Source: Lautropia sp. (lineage in GTDB: Bacteria > Pseudomonadota > Gammaproteobacteria > Burkholderiales > Burkholderiaceae_E). Taken from it: 50,121 nt of DNA. Every line of letters starts with the position of its first letter. Position 1 is the stretch's first letter. Made by a program: the position numbers and the translations under genes. Location of the stretch: NCBI GenBank assembly GCA_030532425.1, contig JAUNLD010000015.1, positions 1 to 50,121 on the forward strand, written 5' to 3'. Below the pieces are notes generated by a model. That model was not told where the DNA came from, did no database searches, and worked only from the letters and a program-made list of their open reading frames with translations. Shown in pieces: positions 8,532-17,729 of this stretch.

Positions 8532-8694
8532 CGTTTCACTCCAGAACTTGTCCTGGGTGCACGCCACGGCAGCCGGGGTGCACCCTTGTTGTCTCGCGCC
8601 GTTTCCCGGTGCGCACAGGCATCAGGAAACGGCCCGCTGAGTCTCGTTGGCCAGTTGATGGCCTGAAGACAGGAAAGCGCTTCGTGGGCAGGAA

Positions 8695-9684
8695 TCAGCC
8701 CAGATGCACGGTCTGGCCGGTGCGGGCCGATTCGGTGGCGGCATCGGCCAGCCGCTGGGCAGCCACGCCATCCTCGATGCGGGTGCGGGGCGTGCCGCCG
8801 TGCTTCAGCAGATCGAGAAAGTGCGCCATCTCCAGCCGGTAGGCGTCGCGGTAACGTTGCAGGAAGAAGTGCTCGGGCAGGTCCTGGCTGACGTGCTGGC
8901 CGCCCCAGTACACCACTTCGGTGGGGCGGTGGTTGTGGCACTGGATCATGCCCTTGTCGCCCAGCACCTCGAAGCGCTGATCGTAGCCATAGGCAGCACG
9001 GCGCGAGGTGTTGATCTGGCACAGCCGTCCTTGCCGGCTGCGCAGGGTGACGGCGGTGGTGTCGAAATCCTGGGCGTCGCGGGCGATGGCCGGATCGGTC
9101 AGGCACGAGGCGGTGGCGTGCACGCTGACGATCTCGTCGTCCAGAATCCAGCGGCAGATGTCGAAGTCGTGGATCAGCATGTCGCGGAAGATGCCGCCAC
9201 TGGATTTCAGGTAGCCCAGCGGCGGCGCCCCCGGATCGCGGCTGGTGATGACCAGCACTTCGGGCGTGCCGATCTCGCCGGCCTCGATGCGCTGGCGGGC
9301 AGCAAAGAAGGTGGGATCGAAGCGTCGCTGAAAACCCAGCATGCACGTGACACCGCTCTGGACGATGGCATCACGGCACTGCTCGGCCCGCGCCAGCGAG
9401 AGGTCGACCGGTTTCTCGCAAAACACGTGCTTGCCGGCTGCGGCTGCCTTCAGCAGCAGTTCGCTGTGGGTGTCGGTGGACGAGGCAATCACCACGGCCC
9501 CGATCGTCTTGTCGCCAAAAATCTCGTCGATGCTGGACACCTGGGCGCCGGTCTGGGCAGCCAGGCGCTCGGCGTTTTCCGTGACGGGGTCGCAGATCCG
9601 GCTGATCGTCACGCCATCCGAAGCGTGCAGGTTGCTGGCGTGAATGCTGCCGATGCGGCCAGCGCCAAAGAGGGCGACTTTCAT
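8695..9684 (-). CDS. iolG: Inositol 2-dehydrogenase IolG
   Basis: The 329-residue Gfo/Idh/MocA protein oxidises myo-inositol to 2-keto-myo-inositol with NAD, the first pathway step. It starts MKVALFGAGRIGSIHASNLH (GxGxxG dinucleotide fold), carries EKPVDLS, and has the substrate-domain segment GGIFRDMLIHDFDICRWIL with the conserved HDFD catalytic region. It follows the RpiR-type regulator by 10 bp and lies in the leftward iolC-D-E-B-R-G operon, which supports the specific assignment over a generic dehydrogenase. Confidence 0.92.
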   Translation of the reverse strand: MKVALFGAGRIGSIHASNLHASDGVTISRICDPVTENAERLAAQTGAQVSSIDEIFGDKTIGAVVIASSTDTHSELLLKAAAAGKHVFCEKPVDLSLARAEQCRDAIVQSGVTCMLGFQRRFDPTFFAARQRIEAGEIGTPEVLVITSRDPGAPPLGYLKSSGGIFRDMLIHDFDICRWILDDEIVSVHATASCLTDPAIARDAQDFDTTAVTLRSRQGRLCQINTSRRAAYGYDQRFEVLGDKGMIQCHNHRPTEVVYWGGQHVSQDLPEHFFLQRYRDAYRLEMAHFLDLLKHGGTPRTRIEDGVAAQRLADAATESARTGQTVHLG

Positions 9685-9694
9685 GGGCGGTCTC

Positions 9695-10570
9695 CTAATG
9701 AAGCGGTTCGGTCTTGGTCAGTTCGGTACGCGAGGCATACAGCAGGAACAGCGACTGCACCACGCAGACGGTGCTTACCAGCGAACGGAAGCCAAAGCTG
9801 CTGTGCTCGCGGATCTCGATCGTCTGGGTGGCGTGGCGGGCGATGTCGCTGAGGTGGCTGTCGGTCAGGGCGATGATGCGGGCCCCCTGACGATGGGCCA
9901 GTTCGACGGTCTTGCAACTGGCTTCGGCATAGGGGGCGAAGGAAATGACCACCACCACGTCGTTGCGGGTGACGGCATTGAGCTGGCCATCGAGGTTGAA
10001 GCACAGGCCGTTGAGCCAGTGCACCGGTTTGTCGCTGTGCCGGGTCAGGTAGGTGAGATAGGCCGCAGCAGCGAACGAGCGTCCCGCGGCCATGATCCAC
10101 AGTGCGTCGGCCTGTTCCATCATGTCGACGGCACGGTTCAGCGCCTTCATCAGCTTGCTGCTGAAAATGTGTTGCAGGCTCCTGATGTTGTTGTCGACGA
10201 CCTCCCGGACCATCGAGCTGCCCGGAATGCTGTCGGCAGCCCGTCTCTGCTCTTCGGCCAGGTGCCGGATGCGTTCGGCGTAGTTGTCGTTGATGGCGAT
10301 CTGTTCGGCCAGCTGCTGCTGAAACAGCCCTTTCATCTGGCTGTAGCCCTTGAAGCCCATGCTCTGCGCAAAGCGCACCAGCGATGAGGGAGGCACGCTG
10401 AGCGCGGCGGCCAGATCGTTGACGTTCATCAGCGCGATCTGGTCACGATGTTGTGGCAGCTGGCGGGCAATGCTCTGCAGGCGTTTGCTCAGACTGTCGT
10501 AGTGGGCCTCGATGGCCTGAAACAGCGCATCCAGGCTGTCGTAGGGTGCAGGGGGCGGAGAGATCGACAT
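9695..10570 (-). CDS. iolR: MurR/RpiR family transcriptional regulator (probable inositol regulator)
   Basis: The 291-residue regulator has an N-terminal RpiR helix-turn-helix (about residues 10-85; MNVNDLAAALSVPPSSLVRF, then MGFKGYSQMKG) and a C-terminal SIS sugar-phosphate isomerase-like domain (about 130-270; LWIMAAGRSFAAAAYLTYL). RpiR-type IolR repressors control inositol genes in several proteobacteria, and the gene lies between iolB and iolG, so control of this locus is likely. The candidate operator is the GAAA/TTTC repeat cluster at 16443-16474. ATG 10570 is preferred; an ATG at 10720 would overlap iolB and adds only low-complexity residues. Confidence 0.85.
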   Translation of the reverse strand: MSISPPPAPYDSLDALFQAIEAHYDSLSKRLQSIARQLPQHRDQIALMNVNDLAAALSVPPSSLVRFAQSMGFKGYSQMKGLFQQQLAEQIAINDNYAERIRHLAEEQRRAADSIPGSSMVREVVDNNIRSLQHIFSSKLMKALNRAVDMMEQADALWIMAAGRSFAAAAYLTYLTRHSDKPVHWLNGLCFNLDGQLNAVTRNDVVVVISFAPYAEASCKTVELAHRQGARIIALTDSHLSDIARHATQTIEIREHSSFGFRSLVSTVCVVQSLFLLYASRTELTKTEPLH

Positions 10571-10695
10571 GGCGTTGCGGCGGGCGTGGCGTTCGGATGA
10601 AGGGCGTGCGGGCTGCGCAGGGGCGTCAGCCCGTCTGTCGCATCTGCGGGGCAGGGCCACGCAGACGGGCCGGCCGTTCATCCGACCCAGCCCAT

Positions 10696-11499
10696 TCATG
10701 GCGCTGGCCTGAACAGCCATTCGTGATCCGGGTCGTTGAAAAACTGCCAGCGCCGCTCCGGGCCTGCCATCGTGTTCAGATAGTACAGGTCATAGCCATG
10801 CACCGTGGCGCAGGGGTGATAACCCTTCGGCACCAGGACGACATCATGGTTCTCGATGGCCATGGCTTCATCCAGACTGCGATCACCGGTGTAGACGCGC
10901 TGAAAACCGAAACCCTGAGGCGGGTTCAGCCGGTGGTAATAAGTTTCTTCCAGCAGGGTTTCGCGCTCGCTCTGCTCGTCGTGCTTGTGCGGCGGATAGC
11001 TGGAGGTGTTGCCGGCAGGGGTCACCACTTCCACCACCAGCAGGCTTTCGGCGGTTGCGGTTTCGGGCAGGATGTCGCAGATGTAGCGGGTGTTGCTGCC
11101 ACTGCCGCGCACGCTGCGCTTCATCTCCTCGGGACGGATCAGGCGCGACGGATACCGGCCGGTGGCCGGAGCCGCCGAGATCGCCAGCTCGATGTCGTCA
11201 CGTGCGCGGATCTCAACCCGGCAGCCGGGCGGCACGTAGACGGCAAAGGGGGATTTGTCCTCGAAGACGCTGCGGCGGTCGCCAAGGTTCTCGTGGCAGT
11301 GGCCGTCGACGGTGATGTCGGCATGCCCGCACAGCAGCGTCAGGCAGTATTCGCGGTTGGCGGCGGCTTCAAAGGCATGGGTGTCGGCGGCGCGCAGTTT
11401 CAGCACGCTGAATTCCACGTAATGCCAGCCGGCCGAAGTGGTCGTCACGTTCTGGATCAGCGCCTGGTCGAGTCTGGGTTTGTGCAACAGCGTGGACAT
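10696..11499 (-). CDS. iolB: 5-deoxy-glucuronate isomerase IolB
   Basis: The 267-residue cupin enzyme converts 5-deoxy-glucuronate to 2-deoxy-5-keto-gluconate in inositol breakdown. Characteristic stretches are SYPPHKHD with its metal-binding histidines, ETYYHRLNPPQGFGFQRVYT, and VPKGYHPCATVHGYDLYYLN near the C-terminus. Length matches the family. It starts nine bases after the iolE stop in the same operon. Confidence 0.95.
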   Translation of the reverse strand: MSTLLHKPRLDQALIQNVTTTSAGWHYVEFSVLKLRAADTHAFEAAANREYCLTLLCGHADITVDGHCHENLGDRRSVFEDKSPFAVYVPPGCRVEIRARDDIELAISAAPATGRYPSRLIRPEEMKRSVRGSGSNTRYICDILPETATAESLLVVEVVTPAGNTSSYPPHKHDEQSERETLLEETYYHRLNPPQGFGFQRVYTGDRSLDEAMAIENHDVVLVPKGYHPCATVHGYDLYYLNTMAGPERRWQFFNDPDHEWLFRPAP

Positions 11500-11508
11500 G
11501 GCTTTGGC

Positions 11509-12453
11509 TCAAGATGGGGTGTTGATCGAGTCGACGATGCTGCGCAGGGTGTCGTGGCCGAGCTTGCCGTAGCGGTAGGACGGCGCGATTTTCGGGTCCT
11601 GCTCGGCCTCGACCACCAGCCAGCCCCGATACTGGTGCTCGGCCAGCAGGCGCAGCACCGCGCCAAAGTCGATGGCACCGTCACCCGGCACGGTAAAGGC
11701 ACCGGCCAGCACCGCGTTCAGGAAGGACTGGTCGCGGTTGCGGATGTCGCGGATGACCTCGGGGCGCACGTCCTTGCAGTGCACGTGCACCACGCGGTCG
11801 ATGTGACGGCGCAGCGTCTGCGTCACGTCGATGGCCTGCTCGGGATTGGCCGTGGCCTGGCCAAACCAGCAGTGTCCGGTATCGAACAGCAGGCCCACTG
11901 CGGCCGGGTCGGTCAGGGCCATCAGGCGGTCGATGTCATCGGGGTGCTCGACATAGGCGCCCATGTGATGATGGTAGGCCAGCGTCAGGCCATAGGTGGA
12001 CTGGAGATGCTGACCGAAGCGGTTCAGCCGCTCGGCATAGCGTTGCCATTGTCCGGGCGTGGCAAAGCGTGGCCGATGCGACAGCGGCGTGGTGATCTGG
12101 CCCTGGATGCTGTTGCCGACCTCGCCATAGACGACGACCTGGCAGCCGTTGTATTGCAGCTTTTCCATGTGGGCACGGGCAGCTTCGATCTCCTGCCCGA
12201 CATCCCAGTCGTCCAGGCGGCCGAGGTTGGCCGAATGCCAGCCCGAGACGCAGACCACGCCGAACTCGTCGAGCTTCTGTTTCAGGGTCGGCCCCGTCCT
12301 GGGAAACTTGTTGCCCAGCTCGAAGCCCTGGTAACCGATCTCGGCACCTTCGCCCAGTGCGGTTTCCAGCGGTGTCTCTCCCCCCAGCGAGGGCAGGTCA
12401 TCGTTGCTCCAGCCGATCGGATTGATGCCGATCCGTACATCCAGCGTGCTCAT
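11509..12453 (-). CDS. iolE: myo-Inosose-2 dehydratase IolE
   Basis: The 314-residue TIM-barrel protein of the AP endonuclease family 2 superfamily dehydrates 2-keto-myo-inositol to the diketone substrate of IolD. It opens RIGINPIGWSNDDLPSLGG, a hallmark of IolE, and has the metal-site segments AYHHHMGAYVE, LLFDTGHCWFG and VHVHCKDVR. ATG 12453 follows GGAGACACGAC; the upstream open frame is unconserved. It follows iolD by 20 bp. Confidence 0.95.
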   Translation of the reverse strand: MSTLDVRIGINPIGWSNDDLPSLGGETPLETALGEGAEIGYQGFELGNKFPRTGPTLKQKLDEFGVVCVSGWHSANLGRLDDWDVGQEIEAARAHMEKLQYNGCQVVVYGEVGNSIQGQITTPLSHRPRFATPGQWQRYAERLNRFGQHLQSTYGLTLAYHHHMGAYVEHPDDIDRLMALTDPAAVGLLFDTGHCWFGQATANPEQAIDVTQTLRRHIDRVVHVHCKDVRPEVIRDIRNRDQSFLNAVLAGAFTVPGDGAIDFGAVLRLLAEHQYRGWLVVEAEQDPKIAPSYRYGKLGHDTLRSIVDSINTPS

Positions 12454-12473
12454 GTCGTGTCTCCGTTCGGGGG

Positions 12474-14366
12474 TCAGTGACGTTGGCGGGCCTTTTCCCG
12501 GGCGGCTTGACGCCCCGCGGCCAGCACGGCTTCGTGGGTGGATACCTCGGGGATGCCCACTTCCCACCAGCTGCCACCGTCGGCCGTGGTGCGCTCGGGC
12601 GAGGTGTCGATGACCAGCACCGACACGCCGGCCCGCCCGCGGGCGGCCTTCATCGCGCGGGCAAGCTCAGCGATGTTGCCGACATGTTCGGCATGGGCAC
12701 CCAGTGCAGCCGCATGGGCTGCAAAATCGATCTGGACATCCTCGCCGTGCGATGGCACGCAGTGCGTCAGCAGGTTGTTGTAGTTGGGGCTGCCGCTGGC
12801 ACGCTGCAAACGGTTGATGCAGCCAAATCCGCGGTTGTCCAGCACGACGATGGTCATCGTCAGGCCCAGCATCTGTGCGGTGGCGATCTCGCTGTTCATC
12901 ATCAGGTAAGAGCCATCGCCCACCATGACGATGACATGCTGCGAGGGGCGGGCCAGCTTCACGCCCAGCGCGCCGGCGATTTCGTAGCCCATGCACGAAT
13001 AGCCATAGTCCATGTGGTAGTTGCCGGCGCCGTCGCAACGCCAGAGCTTGTGCAGCTCGGCGGGCAGCGTGCCGGCGGCGCAGACCACGATGTCGTCGCG
13101 TGGCGAATTGGCCGCCGAATCACGCACGGCGCCGATCACCTCGGCATCGTAGGGCAACTGCCCGGCGGGCACGGCGCGGGTCGTCAGCTCGATGACGCGG
13201 CTACGCCATTGCTGGGCGAGGTCGCGGGCACGGGCACGCCAGTCGGGGTCGATGTGCCCGGGCTGTGCACCGGCCTGCCAGTGTTGCAACACCGTCCGTG
13301 CATCGCCCAGCACCATCTGCGCACGCTGACGGGTGGCATCCAGCGGCGAGACATTGACGGCCAGCACGTCGGCCTGTGGAAACAGCGCATTCGAGCCACT
13401 GCTGAAATCCTGCAGGCGCGTGCCCAGCGCGATCACCAGATCGGCTTCGCGGGCCAGCGCATTGGCTGCCGGTGATCCCAGCACGCCGACAGAACCGACA
13501 TTGAAGGGGTGCTGCCACGAGAGGGCACTCTTGCCTGCCTGGGTTTCGGCCACGGGAATGCCATGGTCTTCGGCCCATTGCGCCAGCACCGCTTCGGCGC
13601 CACTGTAGAGCACGCCCCCGCCGCTGATGACCAGGGGCCGGCGCGCCTGTTGCAGGCGGGCCAGCGCATCCTGCATGTCGCGGGGATCGGGTGCGGGACG
13701 GCGGATGCGCAGCGGTGCCGGCTCGAAGAAACTGAGGGGGTAGTCGAAGGCCTGGGCCTGCACGTCCTGCGGCAGCGACAGCGTGACCGGGCCGCACAGG
13801 GCAGGGTCGGTCAGCACGGCAAAGGCACGGGGCAGGGCCACCAGCAGCTGCTCCGGTGTCATGATCCGGTCGAAATAGCGCGATACCGGCCGGAAGCAGT
13901 CGTTGACGCTGATGTCGCCGGCGCCGAAGTCCTCGCTTTGCTGCAGCACCGGATCGGGGGCACGGCTGGCAAAGATGTCGCCGGGCAGCAGCAGGAGCGG
14001 CAGGCGGTTGACATGGGCCAGCGCAGCGGCTGTCACCATGTTGGTGGCGCCCGGCCCGATGGACGAGGTGGCGGCCATGATGCGGCGGCGCATGTGTGTC
14101 TTGCCGTAGGCGATGGCGGCATGGGCCATGCCCTGTTCGTTATGGGCGCGCAGCACCGGCAGGCCGTCAGGGCGCCAGCTGCGTGTCGGGTCGGGGTGGC
14201 GCAGATCGGCCAGGGCTTCGCCCAGACCGCAGACGTTGCCATGACCAAAGATCGCCCAGACACCCGCGACAAAGGGGTGCAGGCTGCCGTCATCATCTTC
14301 GATGCGAAGGGCGGCCAGATAGCGTGCCAGTGCCTGCGCCATCGTCAGGCGTATCGTCGTGCTCAT
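12474..14366 (-). CDS. iolD: 3D-(3,5/4)-trihydroxycyclohexane-1,2-dione hydrolase IolD
   Basis: The 630-residue thiamine-diphosphate enzyme opens the inositol-derived ring to 5-deoxy-glucuronate. The N-terminal PYR domain carries the cofactor glutamate in AHNEQGMAHAAIAYGKT (E77-78 region), a central domain follows, and the C-terminal PP domain has the ThDP/Mg motif GDGSY (483-487) through DNRGFGCINRL (510-520). Its ATG overlaps the iolC stop (14363-14366), so the two are translationally coupled. The long antisense and upstream frames over this gene are GC-bias shadows. Confidence 0.95.
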   Translation of the reverse strand: MSTTIRLTMAQALARYLAALRIEDDDGSLHPFVAGVWAIFGHGNVCGLGEALADLRHPDPTRSWRPDGLPVLRAHNEQGMAHAAIAYGKTHMRRRIMAATSSIGPGATNMVTAAALAHVNRLPLLLLPGDIFASRAPDPVLQQSEDFGAGDISVNDCFRPVSRYFDRIMTPEQLLVALPRAFAVLTDPALCGPVTLSLPQDVQAQAFDYPLSFFEPAPLRIRRPAPDPRDMQDALARLQQARRPLVISGGGVLYSGAEAVLAQWAEDHGIPVAETQAGKSALSWQHPFNVGSVGVLGSPAANALAREADLVIALGTRLQDFSSGSNALFPQADVLAVNVSPLDATRQRAQMVLGDARTVLQHWQAGAQPGHIDPDWRARARDLAQQWRSRVIELTTRAVPAGQLPYDAEVIGAVRDSAANSPRDDIVVCAAGTLPAELHKLWRCDGAGNYHMDYGYSCMGYEIAGALGVKLARPSQHVIVMVGDGSYLMMNSEIATAQMLGLTMTIVVLDNRGFGCINRLQRASGSPNYNNLLTHCVPSHGEDVQIDFAAHAAALGAHAEHVGNIAELARAMKAARGRAGVSVLVIDTSPERTTADGGSWWEVGIPEVSTHEAVLAAGRQAAREKARQRH

Positions 14367-16327
14367 GCGTCCTCCCGCGTGGGGTGGCTGGCCATCCAGC
14401 CATCGATCAGTCGTTGGAAATTGCCGGCAATCTGGGTGCGGCATTGCGCCTCGTCGATGACGCCCCCCAGCAGGGCTTCAAGCGGTGCCTGCCAGACGCT
14501 GCGGCCGATCATGAATCCCTTGACCAGCGGATGCGTGGCGGCGCGGAAGTGCTGCAGCAATTGCGCCTCGGGCTGGTTGAGGCCCAGCAGCACGGCGCCA
14601 CGGCACCAGGGATCGTGCTGTTCGACCAGTGCGGCCAGCGCCTCCCACGATTCGGCCCGCATGCCGGGCAGCTTCCACCATTGCGGCTTCACGCCCAGGT
14701 GGTAGAAGCGGGCGATGGTGCGCAGCACGATGCTGTCGGGGTCGTGGTCCTGCGCAGCTGCCGGCATGGTGCGGGGCGGAATGAATTCCAGCAGCAGCTC
14801 GTGGCCGCTGTGGCGGACGGCCTCCCACAGCTCCAGCACCCGCTGCTCCTGAGCCAGCCGCAGCGCAGCGCTGTCTTCGGGGTGATAGAACACCAGGCAC
14901 TTGATGGTGTGCACCAGCGGATAGTCGCGGATCTTGGTGGCCAGGCTGTCGGTGCGGTCAAACACCAGCGGGCGGGATCCGGGCTGTTCGACCGGACGGC
15001 CGATCCACCAGGCAGGCTGACGCTCGCTGGCATCGCAGAGCACCTGTCTGGCATAGGTGTCATCCGCCAGCAGTCCCAGCTTGCCGGCCAGATCGGGCCG
15101 TTCCTGTTCGATGGAGGTGAGAGCCTCGAAGATCAGCTGCTTCATCCGCGGGATCTGGCGGTAATCGGCGCCCAGGCGGCTGGCCATTTCCTCGAACTGG
15201 CTGCGATGATCGAATGCCAGCACGTAGAGCTGTGGCCACGAGGGCCGGGCCGCACTGACCCGGTGCAGGTGTTGCAGGTGTTCGTCCAGATCGGGACGCC
15301 GGCCTTCGGGCTGGGCCAGCCAGTATTCCAGCTCGGCCGGCGTGGGCATGGCGGGGGCGCAGCCATGACGCGAGACGACGATGGCACCGCAGACATTGGC
15401 GATGCGTGCGGCATCGCGGTAGTCATGACCGCGGATCAGGCCATACATCAGGCCCGAGGCAAAGGCATCGCCAGCGCCCAGCACGTTCAGCACCTCCACC
15501 TGTTCGGTGCGGTGGATGTCGAGCGCATCCAGCGAATCGGGGATCTCGCCATCGATGATGTGGCAGCCCAGCGGACCACGCTTGAGCACGAAGATGGCAT
15601 CGGTGCAGCGGCGTGCCTGGTGCAGCGAGGCGATGATGTCGTTGGCCACACCACCGGCGATCATGAATTCCTCTTCGGTGCCGATGACCAGATCGAACAG
15701 CCCCAGCTGGGCCTGCAGATGCCGTGACACCTGATCGCTTTCGATGTAGCGGGTCTCGCCGTCGCCGGTCGAGGTCACCCCCCACAGCACGGGGCTATAG
15801 TCGATGTCGAGGAGGGTGACCGTCTGGCGGCCTCGCGCAGCCTGCAAGGCCTTGCGCGAGGCCGCCAGCACCGAGGGTCTGGACAGGTGCGTGCCCGTGA
15901 CCAGCAGTGCCTTGCACTGCCCCAGAAAGTCTTCGTCGATGTCGTCGGCCGAGAGCGCCATGTCGGCGCAGTCGCGCCGGTAAAAGAGCAGCGGGAAGGT
16001 GTCCTGATCCTTCAGGGCCAGAAAGACCAGGCCGGTCAGGCGTTCGGGGTCGATGCTCACCTGCGAAATGTCGCAACCTTCGTTCTGCAGGGTGTCGAGC
16101 AGGAAGCGGCCCATCTGCTCGTTGCCCACCCGCGAGATCATCGCGCTTTTCAGGCCCAGCCGTGCCGTGCCAAAGGCGATGTTGGCCGAGCTGCCCCCCA
16201 AATACTTGCGAAAGCCGCTGGTGCCTTCCAGGCCCACGCCAATGGTGTCACCGTACAGGTCGACGGCCAGGCGCCCCAGGCAGGCGATGTCGATCGGGCG
16301 CTCAGCCGGGAATGTGAGCTGCTTCAT
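14363..16327 (-). CDS. iolC: Bifunctional IolC: 5-dehydro-2-deoxygluconokinase fused to DUF2090 domain
   Basis: The 654-residue protein joins two domains. Residues 10-330 are a PfkB-type sugar kinase, with GGSSANIAFGTARLG (44-58) and the catalytic GAGDAF (284-289), that phosphorylates 2-deoxy-5-keto-gluconate. Residues about 345-650 are DUF2090 (VLAFDHRSQFEEMA, then KLGLLADD), a TIM-barrel resembling class I aldolases and thought to supply the IolJ-like aldolase step. The fusion is common in proteobacteria. This is the first gene of the leftward iol operon, with GGACGGAG about ten bases before the ATG. Aldolase activity of the second half is inferred. Confidence 0.93.
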   Translation of the reverse strand: MKQLTFPAERPIDIACLGRLAVDLYGDTIGVGLEGTSGFRKYLGGSSANIAFGTARLGLKSAMISRVGNEQMGRFLLDTLQNEGCDISQVSIDPERLTGLVFLALKDQDTFPLLFYRRDCADMALSADDIDEDFLGQCKALLVTGTHLSRPSVLAASRKALQAARGRQTVTLLDIDYSPVLWGVTSTGDGETRYIESDQVSRHLQAQLGLFDLVIGTEEEFMIAGGVANDIIASLHQARRCTDAIFVLKRGPLGCHIIDGEIPDSLDALDIHRTEQVEVLNVLGAGDAFASGLMYGLIRGHDYRDAARIANVCGAIVVSRHGCAPAMPTPAELEYWLAQPEGRRPDLDEHLQHLHRVSAARPSWPQLYVLAFDHRSQFEEMASRLGADYRQIPRMKQLIFEALTSIEQERPDLAGKLGLLADDTYARQVLCDASERQPAWWIGRPVEQPGSRPLVFDRTDSLATKIRDYPLVHTIKCLVFYHPEDSAALRLAQEQRVLELWEAVRHSGHELLLEFIPPRTMPAAAQDHDPDSIVLRTIARFYHLGVKPQWWKLPGMRAESWEALAALVEQHDPWCRGAVLLGLNQPEAQLLQHFRAATHPLVKGFMIGRSVWQAPLEALLGGVIDEAQCRTQIAGNFQRLIDGWMASHPTREDA

Positions 16328-16442
16328 GCCATCTGTCTCCGTCCTCGAAAGCTTTGGGAACGATCGGGAAAACCCTTGCCTGATGCAGGCAGGGCTTGCG
16401 GCCGTCGTCTTCGCTGTTTCTTCCCAGTGTAGGAGAATAGAA

Positions 16443-16474
16443 TGAAATTTTCAAATTTCCGTGCTGGAAAATTT
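16443..16474. promoter_or_regulatory. GAAA/TTTC inverted repeats: candidate inositol operator
   Basis: TGAAATTTTCA (16443-16453) is a near-palindrome. It abuts AAATTTCC-gtgct-GGAAAATTT (16453-16474), a second near-perfect inverted repeat. Both lie directly upstream of the -35 of the transporter operon and about 120 bp from the iolC start, in an AT-rich island within GC-rich DNA. RpiR-type IolR repressors of other proteobacteria recognise GGAA/TTCC-like inverted repeats, so this is the best candidate site for the regulator at 9695-10570. Confidence 0.5.
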
Positions 16475-16477
16475 TGT

Positions 16478-16507
16478 TTGACACCCCGGAACACGCGCTG
16501 CTATAGT
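16478..16507 (+). promoter_or_regulatory. Sigma-70 promoter of the inositol ABC transporter operon
   Basis: TTGACA (16478-16483) and TATAGT (16502-16507) are separated by 18 bp, with five or six of six consensus bases in each box. It reads toward the binding-protein gene at 16629 and leaves a leader of about 115 nt. The 301-bp stretch 16328-16628 holds this promoter, the candidate operator and the iolC leader, and no gene. Confidence 0.7.
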
Positions 16508-16628
16508 CAGCCAACATACCGGCACCACACGGTCGAGGGCCGGCAAGACACCGCCAGCAAGCTTGAAAACAAGATATCTGGCGCAAGGGTTGCCCGCAGG
16601 CAACCACTCAGGAAGAAAGGTGGAGACA

Positions 16629-17564
16629 ATGAAGAAACTGGCTTTGATCGGTGCAGTGGCCGCGGCCCTGACTGCATTCTCCTCGGCTGCCATGGCCAAG
16701 GACATCGTCATCGGTGCGTCGATGTCGAAGTTTTCCGACAAGTGGCTGACCTATCTCATTGATGGCATCAACGATTTCGACAAGAAGAACGATGACGTCA
16801 AGGTCATCCTGACCGATGCCAACGATGACCCGGCACGGATGGTCAACCAGGTCGACAACTTCATCGACCAGGGTGTGGATGCCGTCATCATCCACCCGAC
16901 CGATCGCCAGACCGTTCGGCCCATTGCCCGCAAGCTCAAGCGTGCCGGCATTCCGCTGGTGGTGGTCAACCGCCGCCCCAACGACGAGGACATGGACACC
17001 GTCAGTGCCTATGTGGGCTCGGACGAGATCAAGGGCGGCCAGATGCAGGGTGAGGCCGTGGTCAAGCTGCTCAATGGCCAGGAAGGTCGTGTCGGCATCC
17101 TGATGGGCATCCTGGGTCTGGAGGGCCAGATCAACCGTACCGCCGGCAACAAGGCCGTCTTCGAGAAGCACGACAACATCAAGGTGGTGGCCGAGCAGGA
17201 AGGCAAGTGGGACCGCGCCAAGGGGCTGGAGATCACCGAAGACTGGTTGCAGGGCAAGAACAACCTCAACGTCATCCTGTCCAACAACGACGAGATGGCG
17301 ATCGGTGCGCTGCTGGCCGTGCGCAAGGCCGGCATGAAGGACGAGGATTTCGTCATCGTCGGTCTGGACGGCACCCCCGATGCGCTGGGCTATCTGGGCA
17401 AGGGGCTGGATGCCACCATTTTCCAGGATGGCCACACCCAGGGGCATGACGGGGCCAAGGCAGCCTACCAGCTGGCCAAGGGCGAGAAGGTCGAGCACGT
17501 GCAGTGGGTGCCGTTCAAGCTGGTCACACCCGAGAACAAGCAGGAATTCATGCCCAAGCAATGA
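16629..17564 (+). CDS. Sugar (inositol) ABC transporter substrate-binding protein, copy 1
   Basis: The 311-residue periplasmic binding protein has a Sec signal peptide (MKKLALIGAVAAALTAFSSA, cleavage after AMA before KD) and two lobes of the ribose/galactose-binding type I fold. Segments such as DNFIDQGVDAVIIHPTDRQT and SNNDEMAIGALLAV mark sugar contact and hinge regions. ATG 16629 follows GGTGGAG at good spacing. It is first in the operon, divergent from iolC, so myo-inositol is the likely ligand (compare IbpA of the IbpA-IatA-IatP system). A paralog follows directly. Confidence 0.88.
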   Translation: MKKLALIGAVAAALTAFSSAAMAKDIVIGASMSKFSDKWLTYLIDGINDFDKKNDDVKVILTDANDDPARMVNQVDNFIDQGVDAVIIHPTDRQTVRPIARKLKRAGIPLVVVNRRPNDEDMDTVSAYVGSDEIKGGQMQGEAVVKLLNGQEGRVGILMGILGLEGQINRTAGNKAVFEKHDNIKVVAEQEGKWDRAKGLEITEDWLQGKNNLNVILSNNDEMAIGALLAVRKAGMKDEDFVIVGLDGTPDALGYLGKGLDATIFQDGHTQGHDGAKAAYQLAKGEKVEHVQWVPFKLVTPENKQEFMPKQ

Positions 17565-17572
17565 TGGGGCAT

Positions 17573-17600
17573 GCGGTGACGCCCGGGCGGGCCTCACCGC
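17573..17600 (+). other. Intercistronic hairpin after the first binding-protein gene
   Basis: GCGGTGA (17573-17579) and TCACCGC (17594-17600) enclose a second small GC stem, starting 9 bp after the stop of the first binding-protein gene. No T tract follows. A further small hairpin, GCGCC-tgaaa-GGCGC, lies at 17648-17662. Such structures often protect the 3' end of abundant binding-protein mRNA from decay. Confidence 0.45.
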
Positions 17601-17729
17601 GCCTGTGCACGGTCCGGGCTCCTGGGTGCCTGTGGCCGGTGGCTGGTGCGCCTGAAAGGCGCCAGGCATTGTGTTGTTCCATTGGTGACGGGTCTGCCGG
17701 CAGACAGTGGACCCGAAACGGAGATGCCC

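Noticed and set aside
10453-12480. 675-codon plus-strand open frame opposite iolB and iolE
   Set aside because: Antisense shadow of two confident iol genes.
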